Assembly (NCBI RefSeq): GCF_012184415.1 | Contig: NZ_VTOX01000005.1 | Span: 186,001-250,000, forward strand | Reading direction: 5' to 3' | Source of the DNA: Ramlibacter lithotrophicus | Lineage (GTDB): Bacteria > Pseudomonadota > Gammaproteobacteria > Burkholderiales > Burkholderiaceae_C | DNA: 64,000 nucleotides | In this document: in pieces, positions 54,955 to 63,461 of the stretch | Layout of the letters: every line of letters begins with the position of its first letter | How positions within the stretch are numbered: the first letter of the stretch is position 1 | The notes under the pieces: generated by a model | What the model saw: only the letters and a program-made list of their open reading frames with translations | Told to the model about the DNA's origin: nothing | Database searches by the model: none | Translations under genes and position numbers: made by a program

Positions 54955-55434
54955 ATGAGCGACGCCGCCGACAAGCTGGCAGCCACGCGCCTTGCGATCA
55001 TCGCGCACCTGCAAGGGCGCGAACGCCGCCACGAGCATCGTGGCGCCGAGCGCTACGCCGATCCGCAGCAGGATGCGCAGGACGGGGAACGGACCGACCG
55101 GCCGCGGGCCCGGAATGGCGGCCGCCGCAGTCCGGCCGGCTGGCTGCAGCACGCGCAGCACGTCGCGCGCAGCTGGTGGCGCCACCATCCGGCCAGCATG
55201 GGCCTCGAGCTGGTGACGCCCGCGCTGTCCTCGTATGCGGCCCGCAAACCCGTGCAGTACCTGGGCATTGCCGCCGCGGTCGGCGCGGTCTTCATGGTCG
55301 TGCGCCCCTGGCGGCTGATTTCGGTGACCGGCCTCATTGTCGCGATCGTCAAGTCGTCGCAGCTCTCCAGCGTGGTGATGTCCGCGATGGCAGGCGCCGA
55401 CTTCGGCAAGGAGGACGGCGAGCCGCCGGTCTAG
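54955..55434 (+). CDS. Hypothetical membrane protein of the envelope-stress group
   Basis: A 159-residue protein. The first half is hydrophilic and rich in Arg/Gln/Asp (about 15-65). A Trp/His patch (SWWRHHPA, about 83-90) and one or two hydrophobic segments (about 108-122 and 125-145) follow. In position and pattern it recalls the third (YqjK-like) member of yqjDEK-type sets, but I do not recognise the sequence. ATG 54955 has GAGGC upstream; an in-frame start at 54940 is possible. Confidence 0.65.
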   Translation: MSDAADKLAATRLAIIAHLQGRERRHEHRGAERYADPQQDAQDGERTDRPRARNGGRRSPAGWLQHAQHVARSWWRHHPASMGLELVTPALSSYAARKPVQYLGIAAAVGAVFMVVRPWRLISVTGLIVAIVKSSQLSSVVMSAMAGADFGKEDGEPPV

Positions 55435-55532
55435 CAAGGTAAACAAGCCGGAGCGGGTGGTGCCGTCGCCCCGGGGAGTCTTTGGGAAGCTTCGGCACCG
55501 CTCAACCACCCAATCAAGGAAGGGAGAACCTC

Positions 55533-55856
55533 ATGAAGGCAATCAAATACACACGCGCGCTGGCGTTCGCACTGCTCGCCGGCGCCACCGTGCTCGGCAC
55601 GGGCTGCTCGGTGATCCGCGGCCAGACCTCGGTCGGCGGCTACGTGGACGACACCGCCATCACGACCGCCGTCAAGGCCAAGTTCGTCGAGGACAAGACC
55701 GTGGACGCCGGCGCCATCAAGGTGCAGACGCTCAACGGCACGGTGCAGCTGTCCGGCTTTGCGAAGTCGAATGCCGAAAAGGCGAAGGCGGAATACATCG
55801 CGCGCAACACCAAGGGCGTGCGCGAAGTGCAGAACAACCTGGCGGTCCGGCCGTAA
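55533..55856 (+). CDS. BON-domain lipoprotein
   Basis: A 107-residue protein with a lipoprotein signal ending LGTGC (Cys25) and one BON domain (about 38-107). It carries VDDTAITTAVKAKFVEDKTVDAGAIKVQTLNGTVQLSGF and ends NTKGVREVQNNLAVRP. BON domains are thought to bind phospholipid. It is related to OsmY but single-domain. It has its own strong ribosome site (AAGGGAGAA) and is followed by a Rho-independent terminator, which ends the plus-strand run. Confidence 0.9.
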   Translation: MKAIKYTRALAFALLAGATVLGTGCSVIRGQTSVGGYVDDTAITTAVKAKFVEDKTVDAGAIKVQTLNGTVQLSGFAKSNAEKAKAEYIARNTKGVREVQNNLAVRP

Positions 55857-55903
55857 GCGGCTGCGAGACCAGGGGCCAGGGCAAAGCCCGGCTTCGGTGC
55901 AAG

Positions 55904-55935
55904 AGCGGGCGGCTCGCGAGGGTCGTCCGCTTTTT
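55904..55935 (+). terminator. Rho-independent terminator after the BON lipoprotein gene
   Basis: AGCGGGCG (55904-55911) pairs with CGTCCGCT (55924-55931) at 7 of 8 positions. Five T residues follow (55931-55935). It lies 48 bases after the stop codon. Confidence 0.7.
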
Positions 55936-55991
55936 GCTTGCGGGCCCAGCCCCTCCGCCGCCCCCATCTTCAGCCTCCAGCCTCCAGCCGC

Positions 55992-57119
55992 ATGAAGACC
56001 TTCGACTGCGACCACTGCGGCCAGCCGCTCTTTTTCGAGAACGTGCAATGCCTGCGCTGCGGCAGCGCGCTGGCGTTCCTGCCCGACCGGCTGGCGCTGG
56101 CCGCCATCGAGCCGGTCGGGGGTGTCGAGGGGACCTGGCGCCGGCGAGCCGCCGAGGGGCGCGAGGCCGGGAGCCGCAACTACCGGCTGTGCAGCAACAA
56201 CACGGAACACCAGGCGTGCAACTTCGCCGTCCCGGCGGACGATCCGAACCCGCTCTGCGTCTCGTGCCGGCAGACCCGGATCCTGCCGGACCTGTCCGTG
56301 CCGCGGAACCGCGACCGCTGGTACCGCATCGAGGTCGCCAAGCGGCGGCTGTTCTACACCCTCGCCAGGCTCGGACTGGTGGCGGTGGAGCCGCCCGGCA
56401 GCGAGCGCGACGGGCCGGTTTTCGAGTTCCTCGCCGACCTGCCGGGGCAGCAGGTGCTGACCGGCCACTGCGAAGGCGTGATCACGCTCAACGTCGCCGA
56501 GGCGGACGACGCCGAGCGCGTCGCCCGGCGTATCGCCCTGCATGAGCCGTATCGCACGCTGCTCGGCCACCTGCGGCACGAGTCGGGCCACTACTACTGG
56601 GACCGCCTGATCCTCGAAGGCGGGCGCACCGGGGATTTCCGGGCGATGTTCGGCGACGAGCGCATCGACTACGGCCAGGCGCTCGATGCCTATTACGCGG
56701 CCGGCGGCGCGGCGCCCGGCTGGCAGGAGCGTCACGTCAGCGCCTATGCGACTTCGCACCCGTGGGAGGACTGGGCCGAGACCTGGGCGCACTACCTGCA
56801 CATGGTAGACCTGCTGGAGACCGCGTCCTCCTACAACACCAGGCTGGCCCTTCCCGGCCAGGCGGCGCACGACGTGGAGCAGGTCATCAATCCGTTCGAC
56901 GCCGGCACCGCCGACTTCCATCGCCTCGTCGAGCAGTGGGTTCCGCTCACGCTCCTCCTCAACAGCCTCAATCGCAGCCTCGGCCAGGACGACGCCTATC
57001 CGTTCGCGCTCAGCGGACGGGCCCTCGAGAAGCTGCGCTTCGTCCACGACCTGATCGAGTCGCGGCCGGCCGGCGAGCAGGTGGCGGGAAGCTGCCAGGC
57101 GCAGGCAGCGGCCCGCTGA
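55992..57119 (+). CDS. Putative zinc-binding metallopeptidase
   Basis: A 375-residue protein. The N-terminal double zinc ribbon has CDHC (6-9), CLRC (20-23), then Cys in YRLCSNN, QACNF and CVSC. The metallopeptidase core has HESGH at 196-200, an HExxH-like zinc site in which Glu197 is catalytic. WEDWAETWAHYLHMVD (about 258-273) supplies a third ligand region. It matches the family annotated as putative zinc-binding metallopeptidase (PF15887). There is no signal peptide, so it is cytoplasmic; the substrate is unknown. It often occurs near stress and envelope genes, as here. Confidence 0.88.
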   Translation: MKTFDCDHCGQPLFFENVQCLRCGSALAFLPDRLALAAIEPVGGVEGTWRRRAAEGREAGSRNYRLCSNNTEHQACNFAVPADDPNPLCVSCRQTRILPDLSVPRNRDRWYRIEVAKRRLFYTLARLGLVAVEPPGSERDGPVFEFLADLPGQQVLTGHCEGVITLNVAEADDAERVARRIALHEPYRTLLGHLRHESGHYYWDRLILEGGRTGDFRAMFGDERIDYGQALDAYYAAGGAAPGWQERHVSAYATSHPWEDWAETWAHYLHMVDLLETASSYNTRLALPGQAAHDVEQVINPFDAGTADFHRLVEQWVPLTLLLNSLNRSLGQDDAYPFALSGRALEKLRFVHDLIESRPAGEQVAGSCQAQAAAR

Positions 57120-57180
57120 GTCCGCCGGACCCGGTGGAGAGGACCGCCCGGAGGCGGCCCTGTTGCACATCGGCGCTCCG

Positions 57181-57705
57181 TCAGCCGGCCCTGATCGTGA
57201 GCTGGTTGTTCACCGAAGCCACGCCCTTGACCTTGAGCGCCAGTTCCGCGGCCCGCTCCTTGGCGCTGGCCGTCGGGGCCGGACCGCTGAGGGTGACGAC
57301 GCCGTCGCGCGTGTCGACGTCGACCCGCAGCGCGCTCAGCTCCCGGTCCGCCGCCAGCGCGGCATTCACCTTGGCGGTGATGGTGGCGTCGTCGACCTTG
57401 CCGGCGGCGGCAGCGCCCATGGCACGGGTGTCCTGCGCGGCGCGGTCCATGGATGCGTCCGCAGCCGCGGTGGCTTCGCGCGCGTCCTTGCGCGTCTCGC
57501 GAGCCGCCTCGCGGGTCTCCTGGCGAGCCTCGCGCGCGGTTTCGCGGGTCTTGTCGCGACTGTCCCGCGCCACCTGTTCGTTCTGGCCGGTCGCGGACTC
57601 GTGGGTCGCGGCAGTGCGGTCGTCGGCGCGGTCACAGGCGGCCAGTCCCAGCGCCAGCGCGGCGGCCGAAACGGCGAGCAGGCTCTTGCGTTGATGGGTT
57701 CGCAT
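57181..57705 (-). CDS. BON-domain lipoprotein with an Arg/Glu/Ala-rich linker
   Basis: A 174-residue protein. The lipobox LAAC (Cys24) is followed by a highly regular, charged helical stretch at about 47-80 rich in RE/TRE/ARE repeats. One BON domain covers about 104-172 (DDATITAKVNAALAADRELSALRVDVDTRDGVVTLSG). The charged segment looks like a single long helix or coiled-coil spacer that could hold the BON domain away from the membrane. It is convergent with the metallopeptidase gene. The upstream region (57706-57868) has two isolated CCTAC half-sites on the minus strand. Confidence 0.88.
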   Translation of the reverse strand: MRTHQRKSLLAVSAAALALGLAACDRADDRTAATHESATGQNEQVARDSRDKTRETAREARQETREAARETRKDAREATAAADASMDRAAQDTRAMGAAAAGKVDDATITAKVNAALAADRELSALRVDVDTRDGVVTLSGPAPTASAKERAAELALKVKGVASVNNQLTIRAG

Positions 57706-57868
57706 GGTTTCTCCTTCCAGGGTCGGTTCCGGGGCATGTCGCCCCACGGATCACCTCACTGTAGGCAGCCGCAAACCCCGCTGCGGTCGGACCGCTCCGA
57801 AGCGGGCGTAGGAGAAGGCGAGTGATGAGCCGGGGCCGGTCATCCCGTTCGGCTGCGGCCGCAGCCCC

Positions 57869-60340
57869 CTAAGAGTCGTCCCGCTCCATGTCGCGCAGGA
57901 TGCGGTCCAGCCGGCTGGAAAGCTGTTCGGTGGAGAGCTGCTCGCGGAAGCGCTCGACCATCAGCGGCAGGCTCATCGGGCTCGGATGGCGCAACGGCGC
58001 ATGCTCGAGGTTCTTGCCGAGCAGCCGTTCCAGCGTGGCGCGCAGGCGGGTCAATTCCAGCTCCTGGCTCAGCACTTCCTGTTGCGCCTGGCCCAGCAAG
58101 AGGTTGCCCTCGTCGTACTTGCGGAAGACCTCGAAGAACAGGCCGCTCGAAGCCTGCAGTTGCCGCGCGCTCCTGGGCTGGCCCGGATAGCCGGAAAAGA
58201 TCAGCCCGGCGACGCGCGCGATCTCGCGGAAGCGCCGCTGCGCCAGTTCGGTGGAGTTGAGCGAGGCCAGCACGTCGTGCAGCAGATCGTCCGTCGAGAA
58301 CACCGCGCGGCTGGTCACCGGCTCGAGATCGATCGGATCGGCGCTCACCAGCTCGAACCCGTAGTCGTTGACGGACATGCTGAAGGTGTTGGGCCGATCG
58401 CGCGCGAGGCGCCAGGCCAGCAGGCTCGCCAGCCCCAGGTGGACATGCCGGCCGGCAAACGGGTACAGGTACAGGTGGTGGCCTTCGCGCGAGCGGAAAG
58501 TCTCCAGCAGCAACGCTTCGGGGGTCGGGATCCGCGAGAGCCGCGCCTGCGTCTCCAGCATCGGCCGCGCCGCCCGCAGCTCCGGTTCGCCGAAATCGCC
58601 GCGGGCCCCGCGCTGCATCATCGCCTGCACGGCATCGCCCAGTTCAACCGACAGCGCCATCTTGCTGCCCTGCCACGTGGGCACGGTGCCCTTGTTCCTC
58701 GTCGCCTTGCGCACGTAGGCCGCCATCTCCCGCACCCGGACGAACTCCAGCAGCCGGCCGGCGAAGTAGAAGCAGTCGCCCGGTCGCAGCCGCGCGATGA
58801 AACCTTCCTCGATGGTGCCGATGTGGCCGCCGCTGAGCCACTTCACCTGCATCGCGGCGTCGCTCACGATCGTGCCTATGCCCAGCCGGTGCCGCTTGGC
58901 CACCTGGCGGTCCGGCACCCGGTACACGCCGGCCTCGTCCGCCACGATGCGGTGGTAATCGGGATAGGCGGTGAGACTGCGCCCGCCCCGCTCGCAGAAC
59001 GCCACCGCCCAGTCGAACTCGTCGCGCGTGAGCTCGCGGTAAGCCCACGCGCTGCGCACTTCCCCGAACAGGTCGTCGGCGCGAAAGCCGCCGCCCAGCG
59101 CCACCGTCACGAGGTGCTGGACCAGGACGTCGAGCGGTTTCTCCGGCGACCGCCTTTCCTCGACCCGCCCGGCCAGCATCGCCTCGCGCGCGGCCGCCGC
59201 CTCGATGATCTCCATGGTGTTGGTCGGCACCAGCGTGAGGCGGCTCGCGCGGCCCGGCGCGTGTCCGCTGCGGCCGGCGCGCTGCATCATGCGTGCCACG
59301 CCCTTGGGCGAGCCGACCTGCAGCACCCGCTCCACCGGCAGGAAGTCCACGCCGAGGTCCAGCGAGGACGTGGCGACCACCGCCCGCAGCCGGCCGTCCT
59401 TCAGGCCCTGCTCGACCCAGTCGCGGGTGGCCTTGTCGATCGAACCATGGTGCAGGGCGATCTCGCCGGCCCAGTCGGGACGCGCTTCCAGCAGCAGCTG
59501 GTACCAGATCTCCGCCTGCGAGCGCACGTTGGTGAAGACCAGCGTCGTCCCGGAGCGGGCGATCTCGTCGACCACCGGCTGCTGCATCCGCGCGCCCAGG
59601 TGGCCGGCCCACGAATACTTGCCGGGATCGGGCGGGATCAGCGTGTCGATGACGAGGTTCTTCTCGATGCGGCCCTGCACCAGCACCGGCGCTGTCGCCC
59701 CCGCCGCCACGCCGGGATGGCACAGCGTGGCCATCGCGCCTTCCAGGTTGCCCAGCGTGGCGCTCAGGCCCCAGGCGACCAGCCGCGGGTTGAATCGCCA
59801 CAGCCGGGCCAGCGCCAGTTGCGCCTGCACGCCGCGCTTGCTGCCAAGCAGTTCGTGCCATTCGTCGACCACGACGAACTCGACGCCCCCGAGTTCCTCG
59901 CGCGCGTGCTCGCGGGTGAGCATCAGGCTCAGCGACTCCGGCGTCGTCACCAGGACCGTCGGGAAGCGCCGGTCCTGGCGCGCGCGCTCCGCGCTGGGCG
60001 TGTCGCCGGTACGCTGCCCGATCGTCCAGGCCGGTGCGAGGTCGCGCAGCGGGGCGGCCAGGGCCCGCGTCGTGTCGGAGGCGAGGGCCCGCATCGGCGT
60101 GAGCCAGACCATGCGCAGCGGCTCGGCCGCACGCGCCGACGGCGGATGGCGCCGCACGAGTTCGGCCAGCATCCCGAGCCACACCGCGTAGGTCTTGCCG
60201 GACCCGGTGGTCGCGTGCAGCAGTCCGCTGCGCCCCTCGCCGATCGCCTGCCACACCTGGCGCTGGAAGGCGAAGGCGTCCCACCCGCGCGCGGCCAGCC
60301 AGGCGTCGACGGGGGAAAGGCTGGGGATCGCGGGCGGCAT
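57869..60340 (-). CDS. Lhr-like DEXH-box helicase (ligase-associated DNA damage response type)
   Basis: An 823-residue superfamily 2 helicase. Walker A is TTGSGKTYAV (about 44-53), the DEWH box VVVDEWHEL (about 150-158), motif III LSATLGN, and motif VI QRAGRSGHAPG (about 353-363). A winged-helix plus Lhr-core C-terminal region is present. The length fits the shorter Lhr form often encoded with a DNA ligase, a phosphoesterase (PdeM) and an exonuclease. None of those partners is in the window. A TATAAC -10 box lies only 11 bases before the ATG. It is divergent from the sulfatase gene. Confidence 0.9.
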   Translation of the reverse strand: MPPAIPSLSPVDAWLAARGWDAFAFQRQVWQAIGEGRSGLLHATTGSGKTYAVWLGMLAELVRRHPPSARAAEPLRMVWLTPMRALASDTTRALAAPLRDLAPAWTIGQRTGDTPSAERARQDRRFPTVLVTTPESLSLMLTREHAREELGGVEFVVVDEWHELLGSKRGVQAQLALARLWRFNPRLVAWGLSATLGNLEGAMATLCHPGVAAGATAPVLVQGRIEKNLVIDTLIPPDPGKYSWAGHLGARMQQPVVDEIARSGTTLVFTNVRSQAEIWYQLLLEARPDWAGEIALHHGSIDKATRDWVEQGLKDGRLRAVVATSSLDLGVDFLPVERVLQVGSPKGVARMMQRAGRSGHAPGRASRLTLVPTNTMEIIEAAAAREAMLAGRVEERRSPEKPLDVLVQHLVTVALGGGFRADDLFGEVRSAWAYRELTRDEFDWAVAFCERGGRSLTAYPDYHRIVADEAGVYRVPDRQVAKRHRLGIGTIVSDAAMQVKWLSGGHIGTIEEGFIARLRPGDCFYFAGRLLEFVRVREMAAYVRKATRNKGTVPTWQGSKMALSVELGDAVQAMMQRGARGDFGEPELRAARPMLETQARLSRIPTPEALLLETFRSREGHHLYLYPFAGRHVHLGLASLLAWRLARDRPNTFSMSVNDYGFELVSADPIDLEPVTSRAVFSTDDLLHDVLASLNSTELAQRRFREIARVAGLIFSGYPGQPRSARQLQASSGLFFEVFRKYDEGNLLLGQAQQEVLSQELELTRLRATLERLLGKNLEHAPLRHPSPMSLPLMVERFREQLSTEQLSSRLDRILRDMERDDS

Positions 60341-60351
60341 GGCAGCCCGCT

Positions 60352-60359
60352 GTTATAAA
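60352..60359. promoter_or_regulatory. Shared divergent -10 region of helicase and sulfatase genes
   Basis: TATAAA on the plus strand (60354-60359) serves the sulfatase gene at 60393. TATAAC on the minus strand (60357-60352) serves the helicase at 60340. The two boxes overlap by four bases. The helicase mRNA would have a leader of about five bases. Confidence 0.45.
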
Positions 60360-60392
60360 CCGCGCACCGGCTCCAGCGCAGGCACGAACACC

Positions 60393-61709
60393 ATGAACCG
60401 TCCCAACATCGTCTTCATCGTCGCCGACGACCTCGGCTTCGCCGACCTGGGCTGCTATGGCGGCAGGCCGGCCACCTTCGGCGGCGTCTCGCCGGTGCTG
60501 GACGGGCTGGCGGCCAGGGGCCTGAAGTTCACCGAGGGGTATTCGAATTCGCCGGTGTGCTCGCCGACCCGGTTCGCGCTGATGACCGGCCGCTACCAGT
60601 ACCGGCTGCGCGGCGCGGCCGAGGAGCCCATCAAGAGCAGCAGCCGCGGCAGCACGACGCTGGGCCTGCCGCCCGGGCATCCGACGCTGCCTTCGCTGCT
60701 GCGCGCCGGCGGCTACCGCACGGCCCTGTTCGGCAAGTGGCACCTCGGCTACCCGCCGGCGTTCGGCCCGCTGCGCTCGGGCTACGAGGAGTTCTTCGGC
60801 CCCATGTCCGGCGGGGTCGACTACTTCACCCACTGCGGGTTCACGGGAGACCCCGACCTGTTCGAAGGCGAGGCCCTGCGCCACGAGGAAGGCTACCTCA
60901 CCGACCTCATCTCGCGCCGCGGCGCGGACTACATAGCGCGGATCGCGGCGCAGGACGCGCCGTTCTTCCTCAGCCTGCACTACACGGCCCCGCACTGGCC
61001 ATGGGAAACGCGCGACGATGCGGGCGTCGCGCCCGACGTCAGGGGCAACCTGTTCCACCTGCACGGCGGCAGCATCCACGTCTACCAGCGGATGATCCAC
61101 CACATGGACGAAGGCATAGGCTGGGTGATGGAGGCGCTGCGCCGCAACGGCCTGGAAGAGGACACGCTGGTCGTCTTCACCAGCGACAACGGCGGCGAGC
61201 GCTTCTCGGACAACTGGCCGCTGGTCGGCGGCAAGATGGACCTCACCGAGGGCGGCATCCGCGTGCCATGGATCGCGCACTGGCCGCGCGTGATCGCACC
61301 CGGCGGCGTGACGCGGCAGCACTGCATGACCATGGACTGGTCGGCCACCATGCTCGATGCGGCCGGGGTCGCGGCGCATCCGGACTACCCGCTGGACGGC
61401 GTGTCGCTGCTGCCGGTGCTGCGGCAACCGGCGCAGGCGTTCGCGCGGCCGCTGCACTGGCGCATGAAGCACCGCGGGCAGCGTGCGCTGCGCGATGGCG
61501 ACTGGAAGTACCTGCGCGTGGATGACAACGACTACCTGTTCGACATCGCCGCCGACGAGCGCGAACGCGCCAACCTGGCGGCGCGCGAGCCGGACCGCCT
61601 GGCGGCGATGCGCCAGGCCTGGGAGCGCTGGAACGCGACGATGCCGCCGATTCCCGAGGACGCCACTGTGAGCCTCGGCTATTCGGTGAAGGACATGCCG
61701 CAGCGGTGA
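60393..61709 (+). CDS. Sulfatase (arylsulfatase type)
   Basis: A 438-residue type I sulfatase. The formylglycine motif is CSPTR (Cys56), metal ligands are Asp12/Asp13 in VADDLGFADLGCYGG, and GKWHLGY and HYTAPHWPWE carry active-site Lys/His residues. TSDNGGERFSDNW has the second Asp-Asn pair. There is no signal peptide, so it seems cytoplasmic unless exported in another way. The substrate cannot be read from sequence. The SulP gene follows on the same strand after 81 bases and may take up sulfate or co-operate in sulfur use. A formylglycine-generating enzyme gene is not in the window. Confidence 0.93.
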   Translation: MNRPNIVFIVADDLGFADLGCYGGRPATFGGVSPVLDGLAARGLKFTEGYSNSPVCSPTRFALMTGRYQYRLRGAAEEPIKSSSRGSTTLGLPPGHPTLPSLLRAGGYRTALFGKWHLGYPPAFGPLRSGYEEFFGPMSGGVDYFTHCGFTGDPDLFEGEALRHEEGYLTDLISRRGADYIARIAAQDAPFFLSLHYTAPHWPWETRDDAGVAPDVRGNLFHLHGGSIHVYQRMIHHMDEGIGWVMEALRRNGLEEDTLVVFTSDNGGERFSDNWPLVGGKMDLTEGGIRVPWIAHWPRVIAPGGVTRQHCMTMDWSATMLDAAGVAAHPDYPLDGVSLLPVLRQPAQAFARPLHWRMKHRGQRALRDGDWKYLRVDDNDYLFDIAADERERANLAAREPDRLAAMRQAWERWNATMPPIPEDATVSLGYSVKDMPQR

Positions 61710-61755
61710 GCCTCTTTTCTGCGTCCGCTGCGAATCTTTCGCCGCCTCTGCGCCC
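61710..61755. repeat. Degenerate CTCTGCG-type repeat between sulfatase and SulP genes
   Basis: The gap has three imperfect units (TTTTCTGCGTCCGCTGCG, then CGCCTCTGCGCCCC) similar to those at 47028-47061. It is otherwise unremarkable. Confidence 0.4.
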
Positions 61756-61790
61756 CGTTGTCTGGTTTCTCCCCGGGCATACTTGAAGCG

Positions 61791-63461
61791 ATGCAGTCCC
61801 TCTCCCGCTGGTTGCCTTTTCTTCGCTGGCCGCGTCCCGACGCGGCCTTGTTGCGTGGGGAGTTCGCCGCCGCGCTCACTGTCGCCGTCGTGATGGTGCC
61901 GCAATCGGTCGCCTATGCCGGCCTGGCCGGCATGCCGCTGGTGACCGGCCTCTACGCCACCTTCCTGCCGGCGCTGGCCGCCGTCCTGTTCAGCGCTTCG
62001 ACCCGGCTGTCGGTCGGACCTTCGGCCCTCAGCGCGGTCCTGGTGGGCGCATCGCTGACGGGGCTGGCGCAGCCGGCCAGCCCTGAATGGGTGGCGCTGG
62101 CCGTATGGCTCGCGCTGCTGTCCGGCGCGATCCAGGTCGGGCTCGGCGCCGCCGGCGCTGCCTGGGTGCTGAACCTGGTGAGCTCCCCCGTGCTGGCCGG
62201 TTTCGCGCAGGGCGCGGCGCTGCTGATCATCGCGTCGCAAATTCCGGCGCTGCTCGGCCTGCAGGGCCCGCTCGCCTCGCTGTGGCAGTCGCCTCAGTTC
62301 GACTTCACGGCGCTGGCGTACGGTGTCGGCAGCGTGCTGCTGTTCGTCGCCGGCAAGCGGTTCGTGCCGCGCCTTCCCACCGTGCTGCTGGTTCTGGCCG
62401 GCGCCGCGGCGCTGAGCTGGTGGAGCGGCTATTCCGCGCGCGGTGCCGTCATCGGTGCCTTGCCGGTGGGCTTGCCCGCCCCATACTGGCCGCCGCTGCC
62501 CCCCGCCGCCACGCTCGCGGCGCTGCTGGTGCCGGCGCTGGTGATCACGCTGGTGAGCTCGCTCGAGATGGCGGCCAGCGCCAAGATCGAGAGCCAGCGC
62601 GACGGCAAGCGCTGGGACGCAGGCCAGGACCTGGTCGGCCAGGGCGTGGGCAAGCTCGCCTCGGCCCTCTCCGGCGCGTTTCCGACCAGCACCTCCTTCT
62701 CTCGCTCCGCCATCACCTTGTATGCCGGCGCACGCACCGGCTGGGCGACGGTGTTCGCCAGCGGCGTGGTGCTGGTCGTGCTGCTGTTCCTCACCCCCGC
62801 CCTCCAACACGTGCCGCGCGCCGTCCTGGCCGCGGTGGTGGTCACCGCGGTGGCCGGCCTGGTCAAGCCGGGGATCGTCGCGCGGCTGTGGCGCATCGAC
62901 CGGTTCGAGGCGGTGACGGCGCTGGTCACCTTCGCCGTCACGGTGGCGAGCGCTCCCCGCATCCACTGGGGCGTGCTGGCGGGCGTGCTGCTGGCCCTCG
63001 GCCACTTCCTGTACCTGCGCCTGCACCCGCGCATCATCGAGGTCGGACTGCATCCGGACGGCAGCCTGCGCGACCGGCAGCTGTGGAACCTCACCCGCCT
63101 GGGACCGCAGGTGTTCGCGCTGCGCATGGACGCGGAACTCGATTTCGCCTCGGCCAGCGCCTTCGAGCGCACGCTGGTCGACTACCTTGCCGCGCATCCG
63201 GCCGTGGCCCACGTGTGCCTGTTCGCGCTGCCGATCAACCGCGTCGACGCGACCGGCGTGGAAGTGTTCGGGCAGGTGCGCAAGATGCTGGCGGCCCGCG
63301 GCATCCACCTGCACGTCAGCGGCCTGAAGCTGCCGGTGGAGCGGGTACTCGAGAAGGCCGGCGTGCTGGCGCCGGGGCCGCTGCTGAGCATGTATCGCAC
63401 CGACGCCGAGCTGCTGGCCGCACTGGAGCGCCTCGCCCCGGCCGCGCCCAAGCCCGGCTGA
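61791..63461 (+). CDS. SulP-family anion permease with STAS domain
   Basis: A 556-residue membrane transporter with about 12-14 spans (about 20-415) and a C-terminal STAS domain (about 430-550). SulP motifs include VMVPQSVAYAGLAGMPLVTGLYATFLPAL (about 36-64) and GAFPTSTSFSRSAI. Substrate may be sulfate, bicarbonate or another anion. STAS carries DATGVEVFGQV near the regulatory site. ATG 61791 is preferred to the in-frame TTG at 61758. It lies downstream of the sulfatase gene, so sulfate transport is the first guess. Confidence 0.93.
   Translation: MQSLSRWLPFLRWPRPDAALLRGEFAAALTVAVVMVPQSVAYAGLAGMPLVTGLYATFLPALAAVLFSASTRLSVGPSALSAVLVGASLTGLAQPASPEWVALAVWLALLSGAIQVGLGAAGAAWVLNLVSSPVLAGFAQGAALLIIASQIPALLGLQGPLASLWQSPQFDFTALAYGVGSVLLFVAGKRFVPRLPTVLLVLAGAAALSWWSGYSARGAVIGALPVGLPAPYWPPLPPAATLAALLVPALVITLVSSLEMAASAKIESQRDGKRWDAGQDLVGQGVGKLASALSGAFPTSTSFSRSAITLYAGARTGWATVFASGVVLVVLLFLTPALQHVPRAVLAAVVVTAVAGLVKPGIVARLWRIDRFEAVTALVTFAVTVASAPRIHWGVLAGVLLALGHFLYLRLHPRIIEVGLHPDGSLRDRQLWNLTRLGPQVFALRMDAELDFASASAFERTLVDYLAAHPAVAHVCLFALPINRVDATGVEVFGQVRKMLAARGIHLHVSGLKLPVERVLEKAGVLAPGPLLSMYRTDAELLAALERLAPAAPKPG

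Noticed and set aside
58644..63314. Very long minus-strand open frame (over 1,500 codons) opposite the sulfatase and SulP genes
   Set aside because: It is antisense to two well-supported genes and joins the helicase in another frame. Its product is Arg/Ala/Gly-rich with no domain, as expected from high third-position GC.
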